From Pseudoxanthomonas beigongshangi (lineage in GTDB: Bacteria > Pseudomonadota > Gammaproteobacteria > Xanthomonadales > Xanthomonadaceae), in the NCBI RefSeq assembly GCF_016820515.1, contig NZ_JADHDV010000024.1:1-59854 (forward strand): DNA of 59,854 nt, written 5' to 3'. Below are positions 15,383 to 24,669 of the stretch, piece by piece (position 1 is the first letter of the stretch; every line of letters starts with the position of its first letter). Position numbers and translations under genes: made by a program. The notes beneath the pieces were generated by a model. It had not been told where the DNA came from. It saw only the letters and a program-made list of their open reading frames with translations, and ran no database searches.

Positions 15383-16746
15383 ACCTTTCCCCCGGCTACA
15401 CCCAGGATTCCCCCCAGGCCCGACCCCTGCACGTCGTCGCGCGCGGCGGCTGGGAAAGCTGGCGCGATGCGCAGCCCGCCGCCGTGCGCGCGTGGCTGGA
15501 GGCGCAGAACTACAGCGCCGCGCCGGGCACGTTGGCGCTGCTGCCGGATGCCGAGGGGCTGGCCGGCGCGGTGATGGGCGTGGGCGACCCGCTGGACCCC
15601 TACAGCTACGCGCACGCGCCGTTCGCGCTGCCCGCGGGCGACTGGCGGATCGCGCATGACCTGGATGCCGACGCGCACGCGGCGCTGCAACTGGGCTGGG
15701 GCCTGGGCAGCTACCGCTTCAGCCGCTACAAGACGCCCTCGCGCGTGCCGGCGCGGCTGGTGCTGGGCGAACCCGACGCCGAAGCGCAGGATCTGCTGAC
15801 CGCCAGCCTGCGCGTGCGCGACTGGGTCAACACGCCGACCGAGGACATGGGTCCGGACGAGCTGGAAGCGGCCGCGCGCGCGATCGCCGAGGCGCATGGC
15901 GCGGACATCGACGTCATCGCCGGCGATCAGCTGCTGGCGCAGAACTTCCCCGCCATCCACGCGGTCGGCCGCGCATCGCATCGCGCGCCGCGCCTGATCG
16001 CGCTGCAATGGGGCGACCCGGCGCATCCGCACGTGGCGCTGGTCGGCAAGGGCGTGTGCTTCGACACCGGCGGGCTGGACATCAAGCCGGCCGACGGCAT
16101 GCGCAACATGAAGAAGGACATGGGCGGCGCGGCGCACGCGCTGGCGCTGGCCGGGCTGGTGATGGCGCGGGGGCTGCCGGTGCGCCTGACGCTGCTGCTG
16201 CCGGCGGTGGAAAACAGCATCGGTCCGAACGCGTTCCGCCCCGGCGAGATCATCGCCACCCGCAAGGGCATCAGCGTGGAAATCGACAACACCGACGCCG
16301 AAGGGCGGGTGATCCTGTGCGACGCGCTGACCTACGCCGGCGAGCAGTCGCCGGAGATCGTGCTGGATTTCGCCACCCTCACCGGCGCGGCGCGGATCGC
16401 GCTGGGTCCGGATCTGCCGGCGCTGTTCGCCAATGACGACGCGCTGGCCAACGACTGGATCGCCGCCGGCGATCGCATGCGCGATCCGGTCTGGCGGATG
16501 CCGCTCTGGCGTCCCTACCTGCGCTACCTGACCAGCAACGTGGCGGATCTGGCCAACGCCGGTTCGCGCATGGCCGGCGCGGTCACGGCCGCGCTGTACC
16601 TGGAACGCTTCCTGCCGGCCACCCAGAAGTGGGCGCACCTGGACGTGTACGCGTGGAACGACAGCGATCGTCCCGGCCGCCCCGCCGGCGGCGAGGCGCT
16701 TGCCCTGCGCAGTGCCTACGCGCTGCTGAAGGCGCGTTACGCCTGA
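15379..16746 (+). CDS. M17 leucyl aminopeptidase family protein
   Basis: A 455-residue cytosolic metallopeptidase. The catalytic C-terminal half has the two-metal site signatures: GKGVCFDTGGLDIKP (Lys and Asp ligands), KKDMGGAAHALALA, and NTDAEGRVILCDAL, the M17 family signature supplying Asp and Glu ligands and the bicarbonate-holding Arg. The N-terminal domain is shorter and diverged compared with PepA, as in the PepB-like group. It removes N-terminal residues from peptides in turnover. It overlaps the HAD gene by 4 bases and converges with the GGDEF gene, overlapping it by 10 bases. Confidence 0.9.
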   Translation: MNLSPGYTQDSPQARPLHVVARGGWESWRDAQPAAVRAWLEAQNYSAAPGTLALLPDAEGLAGAVMGVGDPLDPYSYAHAPFALPAGDWRIAHDLDADAHAALQLGWGLGSYRFSRYKTPSRVPARLVLGEPDAEAQDLLTASLRVRDWVNTPTEDMGPDELEAAARAIAEAHGADIDVIAGDQLLAQNFPAIHAVGRASHRAPRLIALQWGDPAHPHVALVGKGVCFDTGGLDIKPADGMRNMKKDMGGAAHALALAGLVMARGLPVRLTLLLPAVENSIGPNAFRPGEIIATRKGISVEIDNTDAEGRVILCDALTYAGEQSPEIVLDFATLTGAARIALGPDLPALFANDDALANDWIAAGDRMRDPVWRMPLWRPYLRYLTSNVADLANAGSRMAGAVTAALYLERFLPATQKWAHLDVYAWNDSDRPGRPAGGEALALRSAYALLKARYA

Positions 16747-18443
16747 TGGACCACGTGGCCGCCTGATTCGGCGGCCGCTTCCACCCGATCCCGGCCATCG
16801 CGCTTGGCGCGGTAAAGCGCTTCGTCGGCGTGGCGGATCAGGCTTTCGCCCTGGCGCCCGTGCAGCGGGAAGCTGGCCACGCCGATCGACACGGTGACCG
16901 CCGGCAGCTCCTGGCCCATGTGGCGGATGCGCATCGCGCCCACCGCCGCGCGGATGCTCTCGGCGCGCTCGCGCGCGGTGTCCAGATCGGTTTCCGGCAG
17001 GATCAGGGTGAACTCCTCGCCACCATAGCGGCAGGCAATGTCCTCGCTGCGCGCCAGCTTTTGCAGCAACTGGCCGAACCCGGACAGCAGGGTGTCGCCG
17101 CCGACATGGCCGTGCAGGTCGTTGAAGGCCTTGAAGTGATCCAGATCCATCATCATCACGCTCAGCGGCAGGCCGCGCCGTTCGCAGCGCGCCAGTTCGC
17201 GCGCCAGCGATTCCTCCAGGTAGCGGCGGTTGAACAGGCCGGTCAGCGGTTCGCGGATGGATTGCAGGCGCAGGCGTTCCTGCAGGTCCAGGTTGGACAG
17301 CGCCATCGACAACTGCTCGGCGGCGGTCTCGATCAGATCCTGGCGGGCCAGGAACCCGTCGTCGGGGCTGGACAAGTACAGCAGGCCCAGCTGGGTGCCC
17401 TGGGCGATCAGCGGAATGCAGGCGGTGGTCGGCGAGGCGTGCAGCGCCGGCGACATGACGTGGGTGCAGCCCAGCATCTCGGCATGCGCGCGATGCACGT
17501 GCGGCTGGCCGCGGCGCAGCGCCCAGCAGGCTTTCAGCGGGAACATGGCGTCGCTGTGCAGCGCGTGCTCGCCCCAGTGCGCGGCTTCCTCGGCGTAGTC
17601 CTGCGAGGCGCGAATCCGGTACAGCGTCCCGCCGACGTGCGGCAGAAGGCGGGCGAAATGCTGGGTGGCCAGCCGGATCGCCTCCTCGGTACGCACGCAG
17701 CTCTGCAGCATGCCGCTGTAGCGACTGAGTTCATTGAGGTCGGCGCTGTGGGTCTCCAGCTTGTCGATGGTCACCATCAGTTGCCGGCGGGCATCGCTGC
17801 TGGCTTCCTCCGCGCGGGCCCGGCGGCGGATCTCGCCCACCAGCAGCCAATAGACCAGTCCGGTCACCGCCAGCCCCAGCGGAATGCCGAGCAGCGCCAG
17901 GCCACGCAACAGGTTGGCACTGTCCTGGCTGGATCTGGCGCGCTGGGCCAGCAGTTCGCGCTCGGCGGCGATCAGCGTTTCGGCCTGATCGCGGATGCTG
18001 ACGCTCGCCTGCCGCACTTCATGGTTGATGGAACGTTGTGCCGCCGCCAGGCCGCCGAGCCGGAAGTTGCCCACGGTGGCTTCCATCTGCGAGAGCCGGC
18101 GCAGGATTTCGATCCGCCACGCGACCACCCGCCGGGTCTGTTCGGGGTTGTCGCGGACCAGCAGTTGCAGGCGCTCGATCGCATCGGGCAACTGGTCGCG
18201 GCTGCGCCCGTAGTCGGCCAGGTAGTTGACGTTGCCGGTGAGCAGATAGCCACGCTGGGCGGACTCGCTGTCATGCACCGCCGCTTCGATGGCGCCGATG
18301 AGCGCGATGACCTCGTTGGTGTGGGTCACCCGGTTGGCGTCGGAAATGAAGCGTTGCGCCCCGTAGAACACGCCCGCACCGATGGCCACGAAGATCAGCG
18401 CGGCGGCGAAAAGACCGAGTCGGTTGGCTTGGCGGGGTCTCAC
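16737..18443 (-). CDS. membrane diguanylate cyclase: CHASE3-like sensor, GAF, GGDEF
   Basis: A 568-residue protein starting with GTG. Membrane segments at about 11-31 and 180-202 bracket a periplasmic four-helix CHASE3-like domain (HDSESAQRGYLLTGN). A coiled linker leads to a GAF domain (about 240-385) and a GGDEF domain. The active site is RYGGEEF (GGEEF at 474-478), and the inhibitory I-site RSED (465-468) lies five residues before it, so it should make c-di-GMP with product inhibition. Its 3' end overlaps the aminopeptidase gene by 10 bases on the other strand, a tight convergent arrangement. The ligands sensed are unknown. Confidence 0.9.
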   Translation of the reverse strand: MRPRQANRLGLFAAALIFVAIGAGVFYGAQRFISDANRVTHTNEVIALIGAIEAAVHDSESAQRGYLLTGNVNYLADYGRSRDQLPDAIERLQLLVRDNPEQTRRVVAWRIEILRRLSQMEATVGNFRLGGLAAAQRSINHEVRQASVSIRDQAETLIAAERELLAQRARSSQDSANLLRGLALLGIPLGLAVTGLVYWLLVGEIRRRARAEEASSDARRQLMVTIDKLETHSADLNELSRYSGMLQSCVRTEEAIRLATQHFARLLPHVGGTLYRIRASQDYAEEAAHWGEHALHSDAMFPLKACWALRRGQPHVHRAHAEMLGCTHVMSPALHASPTTACIPLIAQGTQLGLLYLSSPDDGFLARQDLIETAAEQLSMALSNLDLQERLRLQSIREPLTGLFNRRYLEESLARELARCERRGLPLSVMMMDLDHFKAFNDLHGHVGGDTLLSGFGQLLQKLARSEDIACRYGGEEFTLILPETDLDTARERAESIRAAVGAMRIRHMGQELPAVTVSIGVASFPLHGRQGESLIRHADEALYRAKRDGRDRVEAAAESGGHVVHQA

Positions 18444-18686
18444 GGGAATGCGTCAGTGCCGGGTCGGGACCGGCCCCAGCCTAAGCACAGGCACCGGACA
18501 CGACAATCCCGCAGGCACCGTTATGGAACCAGCGACACATCATGACGCGCGTCACGCGGACCGCATCGAAAGCGCGCGGGCGGCTTCCGTTGCGCTTTGC
18601 GAGGTTTCGCCGCGCCCGCTGACGGCGGGTTGTCGGCGCGTGAGAACGTACGCTGACGAATGTGGAAGCCGCGATTACAGCGGCGA

Positions 18687-19289
18687 CTACAGCAGGCCGC
18701 GCTGGCGCGCCAGCCGATAGGCCTCGATGCGGTTGCTCACGCCGAGCTTGCCAATGGCCTCGGACAGGTAGTTGCGCACGGTGCCCTGCGAAAGATTGAG
18801 CTGGCGCGCGATGTCGCCGGCCGACAGGCCCTCGCCGGCCAGCCGCAGCACCTGGCGCTCGCGATCGTTGAGCGGGTCGGCTTCGTTCCAGGCTTCCAGC
18901 GCCAGCTGCGGATCGATCGCGCGGCCGCCGGCATGGACCTTGCGCAGCGCGGCGGCCAGCTGGTCGGCCGGCGCGTCCTTGAGCAGATAACCCGACACGC
19001 CCGCGTCCAGCGCGCGGCGCAGATAGCCGGCGCGGGCGAAGGTGGTGACGATCACCACCCGGGTAGGCCACGCGTGGCGATGGATGCGCTGGGCCAGTTC
19101 CAACCCGGTCAGGCCGGGCATTTCGATGTCGGTGACCAGCAGGTCCGGACGCAGCCGCTGCAATTCGCGCCACGCCGATTCGCCGTCGGCGGCGGTGCCG
19201 ACGACTTCGATGTCCGCTTCCAGGTTGAGCAGCGCGGTCAACGCGCCGCGCACCATCGCCTGATCCTCGGCCAGCAACACCCGGATCAT
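18687..19289 (-). CDS. NarL/LuxR-family response regulator (DesR-like)
   Basis: A 200-residue regulator. The receiver domain has the acidic pocket AEDQ, phospho-acceptor Asp54 (VTDIEMPG) and Lys104 (YLLKD). The C-terminal LuxR-type helix-turn-helix is LNDRERQVLRLAGEGLS...GTVRNYLSEAIGKLGVSNR. The receiver is the DesR subtype. It lies downstream of the histidine kinase and the two ABC genes, so it probably controls this exporter operon in response to membrane or drug stress. Confidence 0.92.
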   Translation of the reverse strand: MIRVLLAEDQAMVRGALTALLNLEADIEVVGTAADGESAWRELQRLRPDLLVTDIEMPGLTGLELAQRIHRHAWPTRVVIVTTFARAGYLRRALDAGVSGYLLKDAPADQLAAALRKVHAGGRAIDPQLALEAWNEADPLNDRERQVLRLAGEGLSAGDIARQLNLSQGTVRNYLSEAIGKLGVSNRIEAYRLARQRGLL

Positions 19290-19336
19290 GCGCGCGGGGA
19301 TTGCGCCGGATGCGGGGCGTGCGGCATGGGGCGTCC

Positions 19337-20518
19337 TCAGGTCTGCGCGGGCAGCAAGGATGCCGCGCCGGAGGCCTGTGGCGCCAGCGGGCCTGCCGGC
19401 AGACTGGCTTCCAGCACGGTGCCGCGGCCGGGGCGTGCATCGACGCGCAGGCTGCCGCCAAGTGCTTCCAGCCGCTCGCGCATGCCGCTCAGTCCGTTGC
19501 CGGGCACGATGGCGCCGCCGCGCCCGTTGTCCTCGATGCGCAGCCGCAAGCGTCCATCTGCCACTTCCAGCTCCACCCGCGCGGCGCTGGCGCGGGCGTG
19601 CCGTTGCAGGTTGGTCACCGCCTCGCGCACGGTCAGCGCGAGCACGGTTTCCTGTTCCGGCGACAACGGCGGAATCCCGGCCGGACAGGTCAGCGTCACG
19701 CCGTCGGATTCCAGCAGCAGCCGTGCCGAGGTCAGTTCGGCGGCCAGGCCCGCCGCGCGGATGCCGGTGACCGCGCTGCGCACCTGCGCCAACGCGTCGC
19801 GGGCGACCCGGCTGACCTCGTCGATCTCGCGCCGCGCGCCCGCCGGATCCCGATCCAGCAGCTTGCCGGCCAGATCCGACTTGAGCGCCACCAGCGACAA
19901 CGTGTGGCCGAGCAGATCATGCAGGTCGCGGCCGATGCGCTCGCGCTCGGCCATCGCGGCCAGCCGGCGCACCTCTTCGTGGCTGAGCATCAGCGCCGCG
20001 TCGGCCTGCGCCTTGCGCGCGAAGCTGATGTTCATCAGTCCCACCGCGAACCCGACCATGAGCGTGCTGGCCAGGTAGATCAGCGGCCAGCCCAGCGCCA
20101 TCCATTCCACCGAATACGCGGCCAGCAGCACCAGCATCCAGGCAATCGCGGAACGGGTGGGGCCGGCGAACGCCATGAAGGCGCAGGCGTAGATCATGTA
20201 GCTCTGCGCACCGGGATTGAACGGCGTGAGCGCATAGCCCAGCACCGCCATGCCCAGCGCGTTGAACAGCATGTACCGGCGATCGCGGTAATAAGCGCCA
20301 TGGAACAGCAGCAGGAACACCGCATAGCTGGCCAGGGTGGGCCACAGCCAGTTGGGGAACGACGCCGGGTTGGACATCGGGGTGACGAAGATCCAGATCG
20401 ACCAGATCAGCATCAGTAACGGAAACCAGCGCCCGGTGCCGCGCCCGCGCAGCTCGCTGCGCCGCTCGTGCAGGTTCGCCAGCGAGTTCTCGGATACGGG
20501 CGGGAAGTACATGAACAC
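19337..20518 (-). CDS. DesK-type membrane histidine kinase
   Basis: A 393-residue sensor kinase with about five membrane segments in residues 30-165, a short coiled linker, a HisKA_3 dimerisation domain with the phospho-acceptor His200 (ERERIGRDLHDLLGH), and an HATPase with N box REAVTNLQRHARA and G box DNGRGG...GNGLSGMRERL. DesK-type kinases read membrane fluidity or compounds acting on the membrane. The GTG at 20518 is chosen because GGAGAA lies 7 bases upstream; an ATG two codons inside is the alternative. Genes on both sides are on the same strand as one operon. Confidence 0.9.
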   Translation of the reverse strand: MFMYFPPVSENSLANLHERRSELRGRGTGRWFPLLMLIWSIWIFVTPMSNPASFPNWLWPTLASYAVFLLLFHGAYYRDRRYMLFNALGMAVLGYALTPFNPGAQSYMIYACAFMAFAGPTRSAIAWMLVLLAAYSVEWMALGWPLIYLASTLMVGFAVGLMNISFARKAQADAALMLSHEEVRRLAAMAERERIGRDLHDLLGHTLSLVALKSDLAGKLLDRDPAGARREIDEVSRVARDALAQVRSAVTGIRAAGLAAELTSARLLLESDGVTLTCPAGIPPLSPEQETVLALTVREAVTNLQRHARASAARVELEVADGRLRLRIEDNGRGGAIVPGNGLSGMRERLEALGGSLRVDARPGRGTVLEASLPAGPLAPQASGAASLLPAQT

Positions 20519-20545
20519 GCGGATTCTCCGGAACGGAACCGAACC

Positions 20546-21313
20546 TCAGGCTGGACGCGCCAGCCGCCGCCAGGCCAGCAGGCCGAACACGACGGTGACG
20601 AGCGCCAGCACGGCCAGATGCAGGATCAGCGGCTGGCCCGCATCCTTGCCCACCACCCGCAGCGCGATCTGGGCCAGATGATACGCCGGCCACAACTGCG
20701 CCAGTTGCGACAGCACCGCCGGCAGCATGCTCAGCGGCAACCACAGGCCGGACAGGAATGCCATCGGCAGGTACACCAGGTTGATCACCGCCGGCGCGCC
20801 CTCGCCACCGACCAGACAGCCCAGCCACAGGCCGAGCGCGGCGAACGGCAATACGCCCAGCACGTTGACCAGCCACAGCGCCGCCCATTGCCACGGCGAC
20901 AGCGAAACGCCGGCCAGGCCCGCGGCGATCAGCGCCAGCAGCATGGACACCACGGCGGCGAAGATCATCGCCATGGCGGTCTTGGCCAGCAGATAGGCCG
21001 CCGGCGGCATCGGCAGCGCGCGCTTGAGCGCCAGCAGGCCGCGCTCGCGATCCAGGGCCACGCTCACGCCGAAACCGAACAGGGCCACGCCCATCACCCC
21101 GAACACGCCATAGGTCGCCAGGAAGTAGCGCGCCGCCACGTCACCGCCCTGCCGCGCGCCCAGCAGCACGCCGAACAGCAGGTAGAACAACGCGGGAAAC
21201 AGCAGGGTCGGCAGGGAGAACGAAGGCGTGCGCAGCAGGCGCAGGAATTCGTAGCGGGCTTCCAGCAGGTAGGCGCGCAGCGGCGCGCGCGCAGGAGCGA
21301 TCGTGGTGTCCAT
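20546..21313 (-). CDS. ABC-2 type transporter permease
   Basis: A 255-residue membrane protein with six predicted segments and the ABC-2 core (PTLLFPALFYLLFG, then FGVSVALDRERGLLALKRALPMPP, and NLVYLPMAFLSGLWLPLSMLP). It would form the channel of an exporter with the ATPase encoded just upstream; its ATG shares one base with the ATPase stop codon. The substrate is unknown: in DesKR-linked exporters it is often a drug, lantibiotic or lipid-like compound. Confidence 0.88.
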   Translation of the reverse strand: MDTTIAPARAPLRAYLLEARYEFLRLLRTPSFSLPTLLFPALFYLLFGVLLGARQGGDVAARYFLATYGVFGVMGVALFGFGVSVALDRERGLLALKRALPMPPAAYLLAKTAMAMIFAAVVSMLLALIAAGLAGVSLSPWQWAALWLVNVLGVLPFAALGLWLGCLVGGEGAPAVINLVYLPMAFLSGLWLPLSMLPAVLSQLAQLWPAYHLAQIALRVVGKDAGQPLILHLAVLALVTVVFGLLAWRRLARPA

Positions 21314-22230
21314 CAGGCGGCCTCCTGTTCGCGGGCCTGCCGGGTGAGGCTGATGAAGGCCTCGGCCAGGCCGGCGCGGGCCACTTCCAGTTCGGTCAGC
21401 GCGGCGTCCTCGGCCAGCAGCCGGCGCACCACCGGTTCGGCCAGATCGGCGACGATCTCCAGGCGCTCGCCGTCATGCCGGGCGCTGCGCACCTGCGGCC
21501 AGCCGGCCACGACCTCCGCCGGCAACGCGGTGAGGCAGCGGATGCGCCGCTGCGCGACCCGCGCGCGCACCTCGGCTACGCTGCCTTCGGCGATCACGCG
21601 TCCGCCGTCGATCAACGCGACGCGATCGGCCAGCGCCTCGGCTTCCTCCAGGTAATGCGTGGTCAGCAGCACCGCGCAGCCGTCGGCGACCAGTTCGCGG
21701 ATCGCTTTCCACAGGGTCTGGCGCGCGTCGATGTCCAGGCCGGTGGTGGGTTCGTCCAGGAACAGCAGTTGCGGACGACCGCAGATCGCCAGCGCGAACT
21801 GCACGCGCCGCTGCTGGCCGCCCGATAGCTGGCCGTAGCGGCGTTCGAGCAGGCCATCCAGTCCGGCCATCGCCACGCAATCGGCGACGCTGCGCGGGGC
21901 CGGATAGTAGCTGCGGGTCAGATCCAGCAGTTCGCGCACCTTGAGCGTGTCCGGAATGCCGGCGCTCTGCAGCATCACCCCGATGCGCCTGCGCACCGCC
22001 ATCGCGCCAGGCGCCTGGCCGAACAGGCGGGCCTCGCCGCCATCGGGCGGTTGCAGGCCCAGCAGGATCGCGATGGCCGTGCTCTTGCCGGCGCCGTTGG
22101 GACCCAGCAGCGCCAGCAGGCGTCCGGGCGCCAGCGCCAGATCCAGTCCGGCCAGGGCGGTGATCGGTCCATAGCGCTTGTGCACGGCGCGCAACCGGGC
22201 CGGTTCGTACTGCGATGCCTGCGTATCCAT
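21313..22230 (-). CDS. ABC transporter ATP-binding protein (drug-exporter type)
   Basis: A 305-residue ATPase. Walker A is GPNGAGKS (about 43-51), the signature LSGGQQRR, Walker B LLFLDEPTTGLD and the switch histidine TTHYLEEAEALADR. The C-terminal 70 residues form the accessory domain seen in DrrA/CcmA-type exporters. The ATG at 22230 begins just before the conserved core; an in-frame extension upstream reads as non-coding. It is the first gene of the exporter-DesKR operon and is divergent from the adaptor gene at 22477. Confidence 0.9.
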   Translation of the reverse strand: MDTQASQYEPARLRAVHKRYGPITALAGLDLALAPGRLLALLGPNGAGKSTAIAILLGLQPPDGGEARLFGQAPGAMAVRRRIGVMLQSAGIPDTLKVRELLDLTRSYYPAPRSVADCVAMAGLDGLLERRYGQLSGGQQRRVQFALAICGRPQLLFLDEPTTGLDIDARQTLWKAIRELVADGCAVLLTTHYLEEAEALADRVALIDGGRVIAEGSVAEVRARVAQRRIRCLTALPAEVVAGWPQVRSARHDGERLEIVADLAEPVVRRLLAEDAALTELEVARAGLAEAFISLTRQAREQEAA

Positions 22231-22476
22231 GTGGGGCGCGCTCCCGAGGTGTCGGTGATGCGACCAATCTAGGTCGCCGCCGGCGGACCCGGCAGTGGCG
22301 GTCTTCATGCGTGGTGGATGACAGCTGTCACTTGGTCGTCCGGCCCTGGCCGGGCATCCTGTGCCCTCCCCGCTCCGGGCGCGGAGCCGCCGGGGCCGGC
22401 AACAAGTGACTTCCGGCAACTGGGCCGGGTTACCCTAGCTGGTCACACTTTCCGCGTTCGCCCGTCTGGATAAGCG

Positions 22477-23724
22477 ATGAACTCTTCCGCCGACCTGTTG
22501 AAGGAACTCCGCATCGATCGCAAGGCCGCGCCGCCGGAACCGCCGTCGCGCCGTGGACTGTGGATTGGACTGGGCGTGGCCGCCGTGCTGGTGCTGCTGG
22601 CGGTGGGCGGCTGGTTCGTGTTCGGGCGCGACAAAGGCGTGCCGGTGCGGACCGCGCCGGTCATCGCGATCGGCAGCAGCGGGGCTTCGGCCTCGGTGCT
22701 GGATGCGACCGGCTACGTGGTCGCGCGGCGGATGGCGACGGTGTCGGCCAAGGTCACCGGCAAGGTCCAGGAAGTGCTGATCGAGGAAGGCATGCAGGTC
22801 GAGGCCGGCCAGGTGCTGGCGCGGCTGGAACCGATTGACGCCGACGCCGAACGCGCGCTGGCCGAAAGCCAGTTGCAGGCCGCGCGCAGCCAGAGCACCG
22901 GCGTGCAGGCGCGGCTGAAGGAAGCCGAGGCCAACGTGCGCCGGCTGTCGCAGCTGACCCAGCAGCAACTGGTCGCGCGCTCGCAATACGACCAGGCCGT
23001 GGCCGAACGCGACGCCCTGCGCGCCGAGGCGCTGACCTCGCAGCGCAACCAGCGCGCCGCCGCCGATCGCCTGCGCATCGCCGACATCGGCAAGGACAAC
23101 ACCGTGGTACGCGCGCCGTTCTCCGGCGTGGTGATCGCCAAGGCCGCCCAGCCCGGCGAAATCGTGTCGCCGCTGTCGGCCGGCGGCGGCTTCACCCGCA
23201 CCGGCATCGGCACCATCGTCGACATGGATTCGCTGGAAGTGGAAGTGGACGTGGGCGAGGCCTTCATCGGCCGGGTGCAGCCGAAGATGCCGGTGGAAGC
23301 CACCCTCAACGCCTACCCCGACTGGAAGATTCCGGCTGAGGTCATCGCCATCATTCCCACCGCCGATCGCGGCAAGGCCACGGTCAAGGTGCGCATCGCG
23401 CTGAAGCAGAAGGATCCGCGCATCGTCCCGGACATGGGCGTGCGGGTGAGCTTCCTGGAAGCGGCCAAGCCGGCCGAGGAGAAGAAGCCGCAGGGCGTGC
23501 GCGCCCCGTCGGCGGCCATCGTCGAGCGCGACGGCCAGCCGGTGGCGTTCGCCCTGACCGAGCAGAACACGGTCGAACAGCGCCTGCTGAAGGTCGGCCA
23601 GCCGATGGGCGACGATCGCCAGGTGCTGTCGGGCCTGGGCGCGGGCGACACGGTGGTGCTCAGCCCGCCGGATGAATTGCAGGACGGCAGCAAGGTCACG
23701 CTGGCCGAGGACGAAGCGCAGTAA
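22477..23724 (+). CDS. periplasmic adaptor (membrane fusion protein), MacA-like
   Basis: A 415-residue adaptor with an N-terminal membrane anchor (residues 27-49), the barrel-sandwich lipoyl halves (VTGKVQEVLIEEGMQVEAGQVLARLE and VRAPFSGVVIAKAAQPGEIV), a helical hairpin with coiled coil between them (about 120-205), and C-terminal beta-barrel domains. It should link inner-membrane ABC subunits to an outer-membrane channel. The ATPase and two FtsX-type permeases follow on the same strand. No outer-membrane TolC gene is present here, so TolC must be supplied elsewhere. Confidence 0.88.
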   Translation: MNSSADLLKELRIDRKAAPPEPPSRRGLWIGLGVAAVLVLLAVGGWFVFGRDKGVPVRTAPVIAIGSSGASASVLDATGYVVARRMATVSAKVTGKVQEVLIEEGMQVEAGQVLARLEPIDADAERALAESQLQAARSQSTGVQARLKEAEANVRRLSQLTQQQLVARSQYDQAVAERDALRAEALTSQRNQRAAADRLRIADIGKDNTVVRAPFSGVVIAKAAQPGEIVSPLSAGGGFTRTGIGTIVDMDSLEVEVDVGEAFIGRVQPKMPVEATLNAYPDWKIPAEVIAIIPTADRGKATVKVRIALKQKDPRIVPDMGVRVSFLEAAKPAEEKKPQGVRAPSAAIVERDGQPVAFALTEQNTVEQRLLKVGQPMGDDRQVLSGLGAGDTVVLSPPDELQDGSKVTLAEDEAQ

Positions 23725-23964
23725 CGGTTCCGGTTCCATCGCGCGCGTCGCGGACGTTGCGACGCGTGCCCGGCAGGCTCCACCGGCTGCCGATTCATGA
23801 CCGCCGCCACCCGTCGGTAGCGCGGCCCGCAGGACGCCCGGGAAACCATGCCCGGGCGCGCACCAAAGTGGTTGGCTGCAACGCAAGACAACGCAATGCC
23901 GTGCGCACGGGCGACGATCACGTCGCCGGCGCGCGCCTCCGAACACCACAGAAGGGAAAACACG

Positions 23965-24657
23965 ATGTCTTCACTGGTCACCATTCGCAACCTCGTCAAA
24001 ACCTACCAGCGCGGTCCGGAAAAGGTGCAGGTGCTGCACGGACTGAACCTGGATATTCCCAAGGGGGATTTCGTCGCCCTGATGGGACCGTCCGGCTCGG
24101 GCAAGACGACCCTGCTCAACCTCATCGGCGGCCTGGACACCCCGACCTCGGGCGAAATCGAGATCGAGGGCCAGCGCATCGACAGCATGAGCGCCGCCCA
24201 GCTCTCCACCTGGCGCAGCCACCATGTCGGCTTCGTGTTCCAGTTCTACAACCTGATGCCGATGCTGACCGCGCAGAAGAACGTGGAGCTGCCGCTGCTG
24301 CTGACCAAGCTCGGCGCCGCCCAGCGCAAGCGCAACGCGGAAATCGCCCTGCAGCTGGTCGGCCTGGCCGAACGCGGCGCGCACCGTCCCAACGAGCTCT
24401 CCGGCGGCCAGCAGCAGCGCGTGGCGATCGCCCGAGCGATCGTCTCGGATCCGACCTTCCTGATCTGCGACGAACCGACCGGCGATCTGGATCGCCACTC
24501 GGCCGAGGAAATCCTGGACCTGCTGCGCCTGCTCAACCGCGAGCATGGCAAGACCATCATCATGGTCACCCACGATCCGAAGGCGGCCGAGTACGCGACC
24601 CACACCATCCACCTGGACAAGGGCGAGCTGGTCGACGCCCCTGCGCTGGCCCACTGA
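23965..24657 (+). CDS. MacB/LolD-type ABC ATPase
   Basis: A 230-residue ATPase of the LolD/MacB group. Walker A is GPSGSGKT (about 41-49), signature LSGGQQQR, Walker [13 protein letters not shown], and H-loop [18 protein letters not shown] just upstream of the ATG at 23965 is the ribosome site, which favours this start over an in-frame upstream ATG. A 240-bp gap from the adaptor gene contains no other gene but a G/C palindrome near 23845-23865. It powers the two downstream permeases. Confidence 0.92.
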   Translation: MSSLVTIRNLVKTYQRGPEKVQVLHGLNLDIPKGDFVALMGPSGSGKTTLLNLIGGLDTPTSGEIEIEGQRIDSMSAAQLSTWRSHHVGFVFQFYNLMPMLTAQKNVELPLLLTKLGAAQRKRNAEIALQLVGLAERGAHRPNELSGGQQQRVAIARAIVSDPTFLICDEPTGDLDRHSAEEILDLLRLLNREHGKTIIMVTHDPKAAEYATHTIHLDKGELVDAPALAH

Positions 24658-24669
24658 CGGGAGGCGGCG

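Noticed and set aside
22435..23949. 504-codon minus-strand frame opposite the adaptor gene
   Set aside because: It is an antisense shadow of the membrane fusion protein, with His/Gly/Val-rich composition typical of such shadows.
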